A stretch of 64,000 nucleotides of DNA from Xanthostigma xanthostigma (taxonomy: Eukaryota > Arthropoda > Insecta > Raphidioptera > Raphidiidae): contig OY754468.1 in assembly GCA_963575645.1 (NCBI GenBank), forward strand, positions 20,794,465 through 20,858,464. The letters are read 5' to 3'. The notes beneath the pieces are model-generated. The model had not been told where the DNA came from. It made no database searches and was given only the letters and a program-made list of their open reading frames with translations. Every line of letters begins with the position of its first letter. Positions within the stretch are counted from its first letter, which is position 1. The position numbers and the translations under genes are program-made. Shown here piece by piece: positions 24,238-34,746 of this stretch.

Positions 24238-24428
24238 GCCATTTTCCGCCCATCACACACTCGAAAAAAAATTCCGGTTTCCGATTATTATTGAATGCAT
24301 TTGTATACTTAAAAGTGTGTATTTTTTTATTTATTATATGAAATTTACGCCATGAATAATATAAAGTAAGTTATAGAAATTATTACCAAAAAAGCGAGTG
24401 CTTAGCCCTTTTTGCACATTTTTGTCGT
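24238..24428 (-). repeat. Repeat F: paralogue of the LTR element's insertion site
   Basis: Read on the minus strand it matches 27146-27220 joined to 35781-35920, sharing landmarks such as CACTCGCTTTTTT, AATAATTTCTATAACT and GTGTGTGATGGGCGGAAAAT. It lacks the 8.56 kb retrotransposon, so it acts as an empty-site reference. Confidence 0.8.
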
Positions 24429-25000
24429 TTTTTTTTGACGTGATAACGTCTTATAAATTGATGAATCACCAATCTTATAAATTGATAAAACACCGGCTGC
24501 ATTCCTAGCGTTCCTAACGTTCCGCCTGACCCTGTGCGTGCTTTTCTCGAAAACGGCCCTAACGATTTGGATGAAATTTACTGAAAAGGGATTTTGGGGA
24601 GCAAAAAATCGTTTTAGCTAGGTCTCATCTCTCGAAAAAATCGTTTTCATACAAATTTTATCATTATAAAAATCAATTTTTTGACGTATGAAAATACTTA
24701 AATATTGTAAGTAGGTTTTGGAATTTTATATAAACAATGAAATAATTGTTTTCAAAATATTATGACAGTTAATCTTTGAGACTTAAAATAAATACGAAAG
24801 AAAGAAAGTTAAAAAAACAATTATATTATAGGTGGTAAGTAATTTTAATAAATAAAATTAACCTAAATTTGAAGCAAAAGATGCAATATCATAGATTCGA
24901 ATTATTATAATTATTATATAAATTTAGGTTATGTATTACGGAATACGTTATCACGTAAAACTATCGTCCGTAAACCGACTTTACAGACAACCAATTTTTT
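24429..25000. mobile_element. MITE family B, copy 4 (full size, inverted)
   Basis: Inverted relative to copies 1 and 5. It closely matches them across the interior, including AAGGGATTTTGGGGAGC and the AAATTTAGGTTATGTATTAC segment, so these three copies look fairly recent. Confidence 0.8.
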
Positions 25001-25014
25001 TTAATCTTTCAACT

Positions 25015-25503
25015 ACACTGTAACCTCTTTATAACGAATCTCAAGGGACCGAGCATTTTTTTTCGTTATACCTAAGGAGTTTTCGTTATATGGAGGGAAG
25101 AAAGAAAAATAACCAAATTTCGCTTAATCAATTTATTCCAAACTGTGCCTGATGTTATTTGCTATGCGCAAATATTTGTTTTGTATTTTAATAAGTATCT
25201 TATGCATATGTCTTGGGATGTGGTGGAATAATCTTCATTAAACAATAGAAATTTTTTGATAAGTTTGGCAACATCAAGTGCTTGTTGAATAGTTGGTGAT
25301 GATTCAGAATCGTCCTCTTTACGTCTGTAAATATTTGCTGACGCCTAAATATGAACATATTTCTTCGTAATAGAGAATGGCTGTTGCGCTATAAAGAGGG
25401 TATTAATGTATGGGTTTTAAGGTAAACCAACCAAATTGTAAAAATGTCGACGTTATAGGGAGTTTTTCGTTATAACGAAGGACGTTATAAAGAGGTTAAA
25501 CTG
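25015..25503. mobile_element. Tigger/pogo-like MITE with TA target
   Basis: The TIRs CACTGTAACCTCTTTATAACG and, inverted, CAGTTTAACCTCTTTATAACG are flanked by TA on both sides (25013-25014, 25504-25505). Both ends then carry CGTTATA/TATAACG subrepeats. This TIR style is typical of pogo/Tigger elements. No transposase inside. Confidence 0.75.
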
Positions 25504-25923
25504 TATTTTTCTTCACGAAGTGTTCCAAAGTGAACCAAAATTCAAGCCTATAATGAGTAGAATCATTGTTAGTCAAAGTTAATAGGGTTCATGAAACGCT
25601 TCGGGAAAAAAAAATAATTCAAAGATTAAAAAATAAAAACCGGTCAAGTGCGAGTCGGACTCGCACACGAAGGGTTCCGTACACTATGTACTTTTTAAAT
25701 ACTTTTGTAAAAGAAACAAGAGAGGCGGTATAACAATATGTAACCAGTGGGAGTATGCAAGTAGTTCAAGAATTTCAAGGCGTCAAATTTTACATAATTC
25801 ACCCCGGCGTTTTTATATTATAAACACTTTTTTTACAAAAATTTCTTGTAGAATAAAATAATATAAAGTTTTGATAAATATACCATTATATCAAATAACA
25901 ACGTTATGGCAAATATCTCTGTT

Positions 25924-26420
25924 GCGCATGCGCCGATTTCCCAAAAAAAAAAAAAAATACAAAACTTTAGAATATTAAACCATTATGAAACGTATACCAT
26001 TATTATATAAAAACAATGTTATAGCACATATCTCTTCTGCGCATGCGCCGCCTTTCCCCCTAAAACTTTTTACAAAACTTTCTTTTAAAATAGAATAATA
26101 AACCATTATGAAATATATACTATTATTATATAAAACAACGTTATTGCTATGTTTCTTTTGCGCATGCGCCAATTTTTCCCAAAAAAATTACAAAACTTTT
26201 GTAAATTAGATAGAATAATAAACCGTAATGAAAAGTATACCGTTATTATATAAAAAACAGCCTTATAGTATATATTTCTTCTACGCATGCGCCGATTTTT
26301 TTCAAAAATTTATTTTACAAAACTCCTGTAAAACAAAATAATACGCCTTTATGAAAAGTATACTATTATCTTATAAAAACAGCATTATAATATATATTTC
26401 TTTTGCGCTTGCGCCAACGT
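25924..26420 (-). repeat. Five-module array with GCGCATGCGC
   Basis: The palindrome or a one-base variant is at 25924, 26039, 26160, 26283 and 26405, so the period is 115-123 bp. The modules share ATATCTCTTCTGC-type, ACAAAACTTT and ACCATTATGAAA segments. Period and composition differ from the 19.1 kb array. Confidence 0.8.
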
Positions 26421-27047
26421 CTCTCAAAAACAATAGGCCTCTTCATATTTGCATATCAAATATCCTCCCAAAATTTGGTTTCATTCCGCTCATCCATGGT
26501 GTTGGAATGGTAAAAAATGTCAAAAATGACGTTTGCATCTGTCAATGCAATATGTTCTAATAATTAAAATTAGTTATTCAAATCGTTAACTCAGAAGGCG
26601 TTGCATTTCAATACTAATGTCAAAAGATTTGAAATGACATTCGTTTTTGAACAAATGCAATCTTTTTTTTTAAGACAAAACATACGCAATTTTTAAATTC
26701 CCATAGTACAGTATGCAACAAACGAAGACAGACGATCCCCGTGTATGCTATGGATTAGACAAAATTGAATTTATACATTTTATTTCTATATAAAGCTGTA
26801 TAAAAAAAGTGTTTCGACGAATTCTGTTATACAAAATCTATGTAAAATTTTCTGCTCTTTCGTTTAAGACAGGTCTCGAAACGATCTGATTTAAATTGAG
26901 CGACTTATAAGCAAAAAACTGAATTTGCTCCTCTTTGAGGAGCTTTGGGGGTTTTTTAATTATTTGTTGTTCTAGCGGCAATAGAAATACACACTCTGTG
27001 AAAATTTCAACTCTCTACCTATTACGGTTCTTGAGATACAGCCCGCT

Positions 27048-27052
27048 GACAG

Positions 27053-27090
<38 letters not shown>

Positions 27091-27098
27091 GGACAGCG
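27048..27098 (+). repeat. (ACAG)n microsatellite
   Basis: ACAG/ACGG units at the 3' end of a family A copy. Confidence 0.85.
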
Positions 27099-27220
27099 GA
27101 GGCTTAGTAATAGGGTCCCGTTTGACCTTCGGGTACGGAACCCTAAAAACGACAAAAATATACAAAAAAGGCTAAACACTCGCTTTTTTTTGGCAATAAT
27201 TTCTATAACTAACTTCATTA

Positions 27221-28254
27221 TGTAACAGTACGGCTTTCCCGCCGATATTTAAAATGTATATGTTGTGTGAGTATATGAGTGAAGTAGAGTTTATTCCTTT
27301 ATCCATTACCTAAAAAGCGAACAAGAAGAAGAAAAAGAGAGGGGAGAATGACGCGGTGCTATAGAAGAAACCGCGCAATTCTAGTGTAGTGGAAAAAGAG
27401 CACTCAAACTGTAAGCATCGTGCTAAGTGAAGAGGCAAAGGGAGGAGTCTGCAGGTGTAACAGGTCATAACTGGTGACAAGGTTAAAAGCTAATATTGTA
27501 ATATACGCCAAAGATAAAAGCGTGTATAAAATAATAATATTGAAAGGTATAAAAGCATTATAAAGTGGTGTTAAGGCGACAAATGATCGCGGAGTTATAA
27601 GTAATATTGAAAAAGTGTAAAAGGTGGCGACAAAGTGATCGCGCAGTGAATTTAATATTGTTTAAAGGTGAAATAGGGTCAGAAAAGTACCCATAATAAT
27701 AAATAAGTGAGTTTGTGGTGAATTCCCGTGGTGATACGCAGAGAAATTGCGCTCACGGAAAAGTTATTAAGATACGCAAGAAAGAAGGAAGTATTTGCAG
27801 CATACGCCAACACTGAAGCACTTCGTAAGTCCTTTTACATCCTGTTTTCCCCACCCAAAGTCTCGAGACATCTTAGCATTAAGTAATATTAACTAATTTT
27901 CGTCATTCAGAAACTATCCAAATTGTATTTCATTGTTACAGCATTTCATAATCAATAATAAACGTCTATTATAGACAATTACTTTGTATAAAAATATTTT
28001 TTATTGTTGAATTTTTCCATTGTTCATAACTTTTCCAATTTTAGTAAAAATTGGTGGCGACCCTAAAGAAAATCTATCAAAGTCAAATTTACAGGAAATC
28101 ATTGCAGTTCAACGGCGTTTTCCCACGGGTCAGCGAACAGCAGCTTGCGCATGTCTGTGAAAAGCCAGATAACCGTTGCGTAAATCAGAGCCGTAATTAT
28201 CATAAAATTATTACATTTGTAACCTTATTTGCGTGTCGGTACGGCCGCGTTACA
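27221..28254 (+). repeat. 5' LTR
   Basis: Starts TGTAACAGTACGG and ends GCGTTACA. AATAAA at 27957-27962 is a candidate polyadenylation signal. It holds a second TGGCGACCCT at 28055-28064, the same ten bases as the start of the PBS. Short frames inside it are not genes. Confidence 0.95.
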
Positions 28255-28257
28255 ATT

Positions 28258-28275
28258 TGGCGACCCTGCCAGGAT
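28258..28275 (+). promoter_or_regulatory. Primer binding site
   Basis: TGGCGACCCTGCCAGGAT begins three bases after the 5' LTR. The TGGCGACC start fits a tRNA-Arg 3' end, the primer type of the mdg1/412 group, though this assignment is from memory. Confidence 0.7.
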
Positions 28276-28718
28276 TTTCACATGCCAAATTTCATTTGAG
28301 TTTGGGCAAATATATAGTTTATTTGTTGAAAGAATTTGGGAATGCGTGGCTGCGCTTGTTGAGTCGTGGAAACGCCATATTTTTGTTCATGATAGTGTAG
28401 TATATATGTATTGTATATGCATTGAAATATATATGTGTATTTGTATCCGTGTGAAACAGAATCGAACAGACAAACTGCTTTTACGAAAACGTGTCTATAC
28501 ATACAATGCACTCTAGCCATTCCTACTGCAAAATAGTACGGCGATTATTGTCATTGTAAAGATTTGGTAATCAGTGACGGCGTTAGTTTTTTTTTATTGT
28601 TATAAAATTTTTCTGTTGATATTATCGGACAGCGACTCCGATCCACCGCATATTAGCGCTTCATTTTTTGAGTCATTAAGTAAAATATTTATTAACATTT
28701 ATTAACAATCTAGTAGAA
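28276..28718 (+). other. Retrotransposon leader
   Basis: Untranslated region between the PBS and the gag ATG. It contains a short AT-rich stretch and no supported frame. Confidence 0.7.
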
Positions 28719-30209
28719 ATGGATCAGGCAAATACTAGTTTCGGGAATGAAAGCACCTTGGAAGATTTTGCGATAGATGACGTGCGTAATCCAAAGGTTT
28801 TGAGTAGCACAAGTAACGACTCGGGGTTGGGACAGTCGCTCGATGACTCAAAAGGGGAAGCGCACACCGAAGACCCAGTGCCAAATGAAGCGGTGGCGCT
28901 TATAATGAGAGAATTGAGAGCGTTATCGGACAAACAATCAGAACAGTCAATGCAAATGGAAGTAAGGCTTTCACGACAAACGAAAGAAACTAATGCTCAG
29001 CTTTCACAACAACTGCAGACTCAGATTCTGCAGCAATCCGAAAAGTCGGAAGTACGATTTTCACAACAATTGCAACGATCCGATGAATTAAAAACACAAA
29101 TACAGTTGTTGTCACAAGCCATACAAAATCAGGACAAATCCTTGAGAGACGAAATAGGTAGGGTAAAAGAGGAAATGGGTAGTGAATTAAGAAATGAGTT
29201 TCAAATGCTCACATTGGAATCACAAGAAAACACGCTAAGACAGACAGAGGAAAGAATAGTTCAGGTTGAGAGAACAGTAGAAACCAAATTTCGTGATCAA
29301 AAGTTAGTTTTACAAAATCACGTTGAAGAAATAAATAAAAAAATAGGTAGTAATAGCGCGCAATTGCAAATCTTAAAAAATAACACAATGCCAGTGGCGC
29401 ACTACAGTGCGGGGAACCGCATTCCATACGAGGCCCCAAAGTTTAACAACGGTACGCATCCGGTGGCTTTCATTAAGGCGCTAGAAACACGCTTTACACG
29501 AGGTATTTTTGACGAAATAGATAAATTATTGATGGCTAAAGCGGGGTTATCGGGGCGATCGTTAGATATGTTTGAACCAATAGAATGTCAGATAGAAACA
29601 TTTGACGCATTCAAGGAATGGTTTTTGGCAAGGTTTTGGTCGGACGAACACCAAGGGGACGTTAGACAACAAATAGCGATGAAAAACATTTATAATCCGC
29701 GTCGGGGTACCATGGTCGACCATTTTATTCATTGGTATAGACAAGGGGTGCATTTGGATCCGCCAATGCCAGAACGAAATTTGATCAATAGCATATTTGG
29801 GCACTACCCAGCGAAATGGCGCATACACTTAGTCTCAAAACGGGGTTTAAACTATCAGGAGGCGTTAACGGAAGTGGAATGTTTGGAGCGCATAATAGTC
29901 GAACAGGAGCGCGAAGATAATAGAAATAACTATAGTTACGATAATACGGGTAATCATAATAGGGAAAATAGGAATTCGGGAAATAACCGGTATCAGTGGC
30001 GTAACAGAAACGAAAATTATAATCGCGTTCGGGAACCAGTACACGAAAATCGCGAAAATATGGGCGGAAATCGTTATCAACAAAACACGTCGAATCGCGA
30101 TCAAAATGATAATCAAGGGACTGGTCCATCGACGCGTTCTCAACCGGACAATACAAATCGTGCGTATCGCACAAACCAAGTCCCAACTCATAATCAGTCG
30201 GGAAACTAA
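28719..30209 (+). CDS. Gag polyprotein of the gypsy element
   Basis: 496 residues from an ATG in good context (AGAAATGG). It forms the particle that packages element RNA in the cytoplasm. Residues 60-215 are Gln/Glu-rich with heptad-like spacing and probably form a coiled coil. Residues about 235-395 look like a Retrotrans_gag capsid domain (PYEAPKFNNGTHPVAFI, later FDAFKEWFLARFW and YPAKWRIHL). The C-terminal 100 residues are rich in Asn, Arg and Tyr and contain no CCHC zinc knuckle, so RNA binding may rely on this basic tail. The stop codon follows directly after the GGGAAAC slippery heptamer. No internal stop, so the frame is intact. Confidence 0.92.
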   Translation: MDQANTSFGNESTLEDFAIDDVRNPKVLSSTSNDSGLGQSLDDSKGEAHTEDPVPNEAVALIMRELRALSDKQSEQSMQMEVRLSRQTKETNAQLSQQLQTQILQQSEKSEVRFSQQLQRSDELKTQIQLLSQAIQNQDKSLRDEIGRVKEEMGSELRNEFQMLTLESQENTLRQTEERIVQVERTVETKFRDQKLVLQNHVEEINKKIGSNSAQLQILKNNTMPVAHYSAGNRIPYEAPKFNNGTHPVAFIKALETRFTRGIFDEIDKLLMAKAGLSGRSLDMFEPIECQIETFDAFKEWFLARFWSDEHQGDVRQQIAMKNIYNPRRGTMVDHFIHWYRQGVHLDPPMPERNLINSIFGHYPAKWRIHLVSKRGLNYQEALTEVECLERIIVEQEREDNRNNYSYDNTGNHNRENRNSGNNRYQWRNRNENYNRVREPVHENRENMGGNRYQQNTSNRDQNDNQGTGPSTRSQPDNTNRAYRTNQVPTHNQSGN

Positions 30210-30246
30210 GAAAATTCCGTTCACCGTGTGCTCCAGTGAACGGGAT
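30200..30246 (+). promoter_or_regulatory. gag-pol -1 ribosomal frameshift signal
   Basis: The heptamer GGGAAAC (30200-30206) is in the G GGA AAC phase that allows simultaneous -1 slippage, and the gag stop TAA follows. After a 7 nt spacer a stem pairs 30214-30224 with 30236-30246. Its core CCGTTCAC/GTGAACGG is perfect and it encloses an 11 nt loop. The pol frame is -1 to gag and is open from 30194, so the overlap is minimal. This matches the known layout of retroviral frameshift sites. Confidence 0.88.
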
Positions 30247-31327
30247 ATACAAACACGGGAGCTCGTATGACCACTCGAATTTGACATACCCTGATAAAAA
30301 ATCTTGTTCACCTTGGGCTTCTGGGGACAAGATTGACACACACGGAAGCTTTCATGACGAACCGGATATGACATACTTGGCCGAACTTTTCGCGATACGC
30401 GATGATCCGCGCGACTCGCAAGAACCGCGCGTGAACTCGCTGTATAACCGCGATCAGATACGACAAGATCTCTTGAACGATGACAACGGAGAAACGAACA
30501 ATACCGCGGAGCATACGTCAATGTCACCGCATGTTGAGGGGACTGTCAGGGGAAAAAGCGTGCAGATTTTAGTTGATTCCGGTAGCGATATATCGGCCAT
30601 AAATGAACAGGTCTTCGACGATCTGCAATTAGAAGGTAGCAAATTGCCGTTTTTGCCAGTCGGTGGTCTCCAGATAGTGACGGCTACGGGTACGCGGTCT
30701 AAAAGGATAAAATACGAAACAATAATAGACGCGACGGTCGGTGAGGAGGAAATAACCATACACTGTTACGTCATACCACAATTAAATGCGGAGGTGATCA
30801 TAGGCTCAGATTGGCTAAGCGAATACGGGGGTCTAATTAATTACCGTGATAATGTAGTAGACTTTAAAAAAGCGAACAGGTTATGTAAAATGAAATTTTC
30901 AAACAAGGGCGCACAGGTAACTCAATCGCTAAAAATTAAACTTAAAATTAAAACGGGTAACGGGTTACACGAGGCGCCACTGACAAATACCGATAATGTA
31001 TTAGTCAACGCATTGCACTCTTTGACAGAGCGAATAGGTAAAGTTAACGAAGAAGACGAGGCGGGGAGAGACGGCGCGCTTGCTGGGAATCATACACTGA
31101 ATAATATACAACAGCGTAGCTTAGACCGGTTATTGCAATCGTATGAATGTTTGTTTTCGGACCAACCGGGACTGGTGCGAAATTTTGTATGTAAATTAAA
31201 CGTAAAACACGACGTTCCTTTTAAAAAGAAATCTTATCCAATACCATATGCGAAACGACAGGCCGTACAGAATGAAATTGACCGAATGCTTGAATTGGGT
31301 ATAATAAATAGTTCATGTTCTCCATAA
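30203..31327 (+). CDS. Pol part 1: protease and start of reverse transcriptase (interrupted)
   Basis: Reached by -1 frameshift from gag; it has no ATG of its own near the start. An N-terminal linker of about 100 residues precedes the aspartic protease. Its active-site motif LVDSGSDISA is about residue 112-121 counted from the codon at 30236, and the IIGSDWL flap-end motif follows. A linker of about 100 residues then leads to the start of RT (KKKSYPIPYAKRQAVQNEID, LELGII). The frame stops at 31325-31327 just before the conserved VVVTKKDGS block, which continues in the next frame. The protease region looks intact. The break means that the full Pol cannot be made from this copy in one piece. Confidence 0.88.
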   Translation, partial: KLRKFRSPCAPVNGIYKHGSSYDHSNLTYPDKKSCSPWASGDKIDTHGSFHDEPDMTYLAELFAIRDDPRDSQEPRVNSLYNRDQIRQDLLNDDNGETNNTAEHTSMSPHVEGTVRGKSVQILVDSGSDISAINEQVFDDLQLEGSKLPFLPVGGLQIVTATGTRSKRIKYETIIDATVGEEEITIHCYVIPQLNAEVIIGSDWLSEYGGLINYRDNVVDFKKANRLCKMKFSNKGAQVTQSLKIKLKIKTGNGLHEAPLTNTDNVLVNALHSLTERIGKVNEEDEAGRDGALAGNHTLNNIQQRSLDRLLQSYECLFSDQPGLVRNFVCKLNVKHDVPFKKKSYPIPYAKRQAVQNEIDRMLELGIINSSCSP

Positions 31328-33842
31328 TACCAACCCGCTAGTGGTTGTAACTAAAAAAGATGGGTCCGTGAGAGTATGTTTAGATGCGCGCGAGGTAAAT
31401 AAAATAATTGTACCTGACCGGGAATGTCCAATGATTATAGACGACATTATAAGTAAATTTGCAGGTGCAAAATATTTTTCATCGTTAGATCTGACGGCAG
31501 GGTATTGGCAAATACCGCTGGACCCGGACAGTCGAAAATATACCGCGTTCCTATATAACGGGCACAACTATGAATTTCAGGTGTTACCTTTTGGTTTAAA
31601 TGTCAGCGTGGGATGTTTCATTAAATGTATAAATTCAATTATAGGGCCGGAAGTAGACGATTTCGCAATAACATATGTAGACGATATTTTAATATGGTCA
31701 AAAGATTTCAACAGTCATCTCGAACACTTACAAATTATCTTTCAAAAATTAAATGATGCAGGCGTGACGGTGAACCGTGCCAAGTCGGGTTTTATAAAAG
31801 GCTCAGTAAAGTTTTTGGGGCACATGATAACCGCGGACGGTATTGAGATTAATCAGGAAAAGGTTCAGGCAATTTTGGATTTTCCAGAGCCGAAATGTAA
31901 GAAAGATTTGCAGGCTTTTCTCGGTTTAGTAAATTTTTACAGAAAATTCGCGAGTAAGTTCTCCGAATTTACCGCGCCATTATCACAATTGTTAAAGAAA
32001 AATGTACCCTGGGTGTGGGACGAATCGATGAGAGTTAGTTTAGAAAAATTAAAACAAGTATTTATTGACACAGTAGTACTAAAATATCCAAATTTCGATA
32101 AAACATTTTATATTGGCACTGATGGATCAGGTGTCGCAGTTAGCGCGTGGCTGTATCAGCTTGAGGACGACGGAACCCAACGACCGATTATGTTCGCGAG
32201 CCGAAGTTTGAGGGGCGCGGAAGTTAGATACACAGTTAGCGAGATCGAGTTACTGGCCATAGTTTTCGCGTGCGAAAAATTCAGAAATTACATTGCGGGA
32301 CACGAAGTGATAGTACGTACCGATCATAGGGCATTAACATTTTTACAGAGCGGTAGACACTTAAAAGGGCGATTGATGCGTTGGTCGCAGGCTTTGCAGG
32401 AATATGCAATTAAAGTAGAGTACGTGCCTGGCAAAGAAAACGTAGTAGCCGATGTCCTATCCCGATGTGTGGTAACAGCCGACGGTACAGTCACGAACGA
32501 CAACACTGAGTTGTGTATAAACAGAACTGTCCTATGTCAAAGCGAAAGCAGATTTAGAGAAACTATAAAGAATTTGAATCGTCTGCAGAACGAAGACGCG
32601 ACTATTGCGTATGTTTTAGATAAAATCGCGAACGGGGAACCGAGTGTTAGAGAAAAGCTTAACGAATATTATTTAATATACGACGGGTTATTGTTTCAAA
32701 GGAGTAATGTGTCAACCGACAATTGGAGAGTTTGTATACCAGACGCAGAAGTGAACGTGGTAATCGATAACTACCACGAGCGTTATGGTCATTTCGGGGC
32801 TAATAAAATCGCGAAAGCTATCGCGGAATCGTGCATATTTGTTAACTTGGATCGGCGCGTGCGTGCGCGATTAAAAGGATGTGACATATGTCAAAAATCG
32901 AAATGCGGGAACAAATCTATGGAGGGCTTGATGAAAAATGTTGTAGCGACAAAACCGTTAGAGCTGTTAAGTGTAGATTTGATGGGCCCATTACCCACGG
33001 GAAAAGGGGGGGTCACAACATTATTTGCCGTTTTAGACGTTTTCAGTAAATACGTGCGTCTGTACGCGGTAAAAAAGGCGACAGCTGAGGTGTTAGTAGG
33101 CAAAATAATAAAGGATTACATAGTAAAACATGGTAAACCCGAGGCGATAATGTCGGACCATGGCCCGCAATTTGTATCCAAAAACTGGACAGAACCACTG
33201 AAAGATTTGGGTATTAAAGTAAAATATTCGGCCGTTTTTCATCCGCAGTCGAATCTCGTGGAACGTACCAACCGTGAGATAGGTAGAATCCTGAGAACAT
33301 ATTGTCATTCTAGACATACTATGTGGCCTGAATATATAGAAAATGTGGAAGAGTGGATTAATTGTACGTATCATGAATCCACAGGTTTTACCCCACACCA
33401 ATTAATGACAGGAAATAGGCCCATTCGGTGTATTGAAAAATTATTAAATTTCCCGCCAAGGTTAGAGCCGGGCCTGGAACGTATTATAGAATTGGCACGG
33501 GAACAATTCAAGACAAAAGCGGAAAAACGTAAAGCTAGACATGACCGTCCGAAGGCCATGAGTTTTAAGGTAGGGGATCAGGTTTTAATACGTACACACG
33601 GCCACTCATCAGCTATCAGTAAAGAAATTAGAAAATTATTTTTACTTTACGAGGGTCCATATATAGTAAAGGCAATAGTGGGACCTAATGCTTATTTGTT
33701 GAAATATCCTGTGGGCAATCAGATAAAAGGAACTTATAACGTCGTATCTTTAAAACCATATCATAATATGGAACAATTTGTCGAAAACAATCCAGTAGCC
33801 GAGGTCAGTGATCAACGGCAACAGCTTAATAAAACCATATAG
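31326..33842 (+). pseudogene. Pol part 2: RT, RNase H, integrase (frame-shifted from part 1)
   Basis: In the +1 frame relative to part 1, with no stop for about 835 residues. Numbering from 31341: the RT core has KYFSSLDLTAGYWQIPL (D50) and YVDD at 112-115. RNase H has TDGSG (D261), RTDHRALTF (D328) and ADVLSR (D371). The integrase zinc region has H479, H484, C514 and C517, and the DDE triad is D546 (VDLMGP), D606 (SDHGPQF) and E641 (VERTNREIG). A C-terminal chromo-less tail includes FKVGDQVLIRT and GPYIVKAIVG. All catalytic residues are kept, so the frame change is the only lesion I see. A sequencing or assembly error is possible. Confidence 0.9.
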
Positions 33843-34746
33843 TTGACGTAAAACGGTCGTTGTGCATAGTGTCGACCGGAATATGGTGCGAAGGTCAAGG
33901 TCGATGTCTGACACTAGTAATGATATTTTGTTAAACGGAAGTAAATGTAGCATACCAGTAGTATTTTATATTTTTTTTGTACGAATTTTGGGAGGGGGTT
34001 AAAATAAATAACTTTGTTAAGGAAAGTATTTTGTAATTTTGTTAAGAGAGCATTTTGTGACAAATCGTGAAGAGGCGGATTGTCTGTTCGTAATTGAATA
34101 ACAATGTATTGTTTAGCATAAGTCAGTGAAGTGACGTGCGTGTTAAAATCGTACGGGTGTTGTGAAGTAGCATTTCTGGACCAGACGCGACGAAATCTAC
34201 TGTATTAAGAGGTATGAGAAAACCTCAATCATGTCAAAAAGAGTGCATAATGTGCATTGGAAGTTTTTATTTTTTTTTTGCTTGTCGTTTGCTAATCGTT
34301 CATTTATTATGAAGCTTGTCGTAAAAACAATCGCTTGTCAGTATCTTGCTTGTCGTTTGTTAATAGTTCATTTATTATGAAGCTTGTCGAAAAATAATTG
34401 CTGGTTAATATCATGTCTAGTTTGTATCCAGTAACGATATCAGAGAAATATAGTTGTTTTCTTTCTTTTGTTAACAAAATGTCTATTGTATGTTTGCGAA
34501 CCTATAATATTGTGTTTGTGTTGTTTAGTACTAAGTTATAGGAGAGTCAGAATCCAGTGAATATAAAACGGTGTCACCTCAGTCAATGTTCATAAGTATT
34601 TCACCGCCGGGATTTCACTGTATTGCGATTCCTACGAGGGTCGTCCAAATTAGAAGTTTGAGAATTTTTGTTTTTGTTTAAATCACAAAATTGTTCAATT
34701 TTTAAGTGAAAAATTTCAAATTTTGGTAATTTAAAGGAGGGGGTGC
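33843..34746 (+). other. Retrotransposon 3' untranslated region with PPT
   Basis: About 0.9 kb with no envelope-like frame. A 42 bp segment with GCTTGTCGTTTG and CATTTATTATGAAGCTTGTC occurs twice (34280-34321, 34348-34389). The polypurine tract AAAGGAGGGGG is at 34733-34743, three bases before the 3' LTR. Confidence 0.8.

Larger units (their letters stand above)
25638..27146 (+). mobile_element. Repeat family A, copy 2, with nested family C
   Basis: Opens AACCGGTCAAGTGCGAGTCG and closes with CGGTACGGAACCC-type sequence after an (ACAG)n tract at 27048-27098. About 760 bp of inverted family C (25740-26505) sits inside, which explains why this copy is longer than the copy of about 560 bp at 391-945. 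Confidence 0.6.

Noticed and set aside
25924..26414. CRISPR-like array
   Set aside because: Units of about 120 bp are similar along their whole length, without short exact repeats and unique spacers. The genome is eukaryotic.
28051..28299. 82-codon frame in the 5' LTR and its twin in the 3' LTR
   Set aside because: Part of the LTR and leader; duplicated because the LTR is duplicated.
29785..30527. Minus-strand frames of 184 and 220 codons
   Set aside because: They lie antisense to gag and pol and show no domain.
33843..34746. Envelope gene of an errantivirus
   Set aside because: No frame longer than a few dozen codons lies on the plus strand between pol and the 3' LTR.
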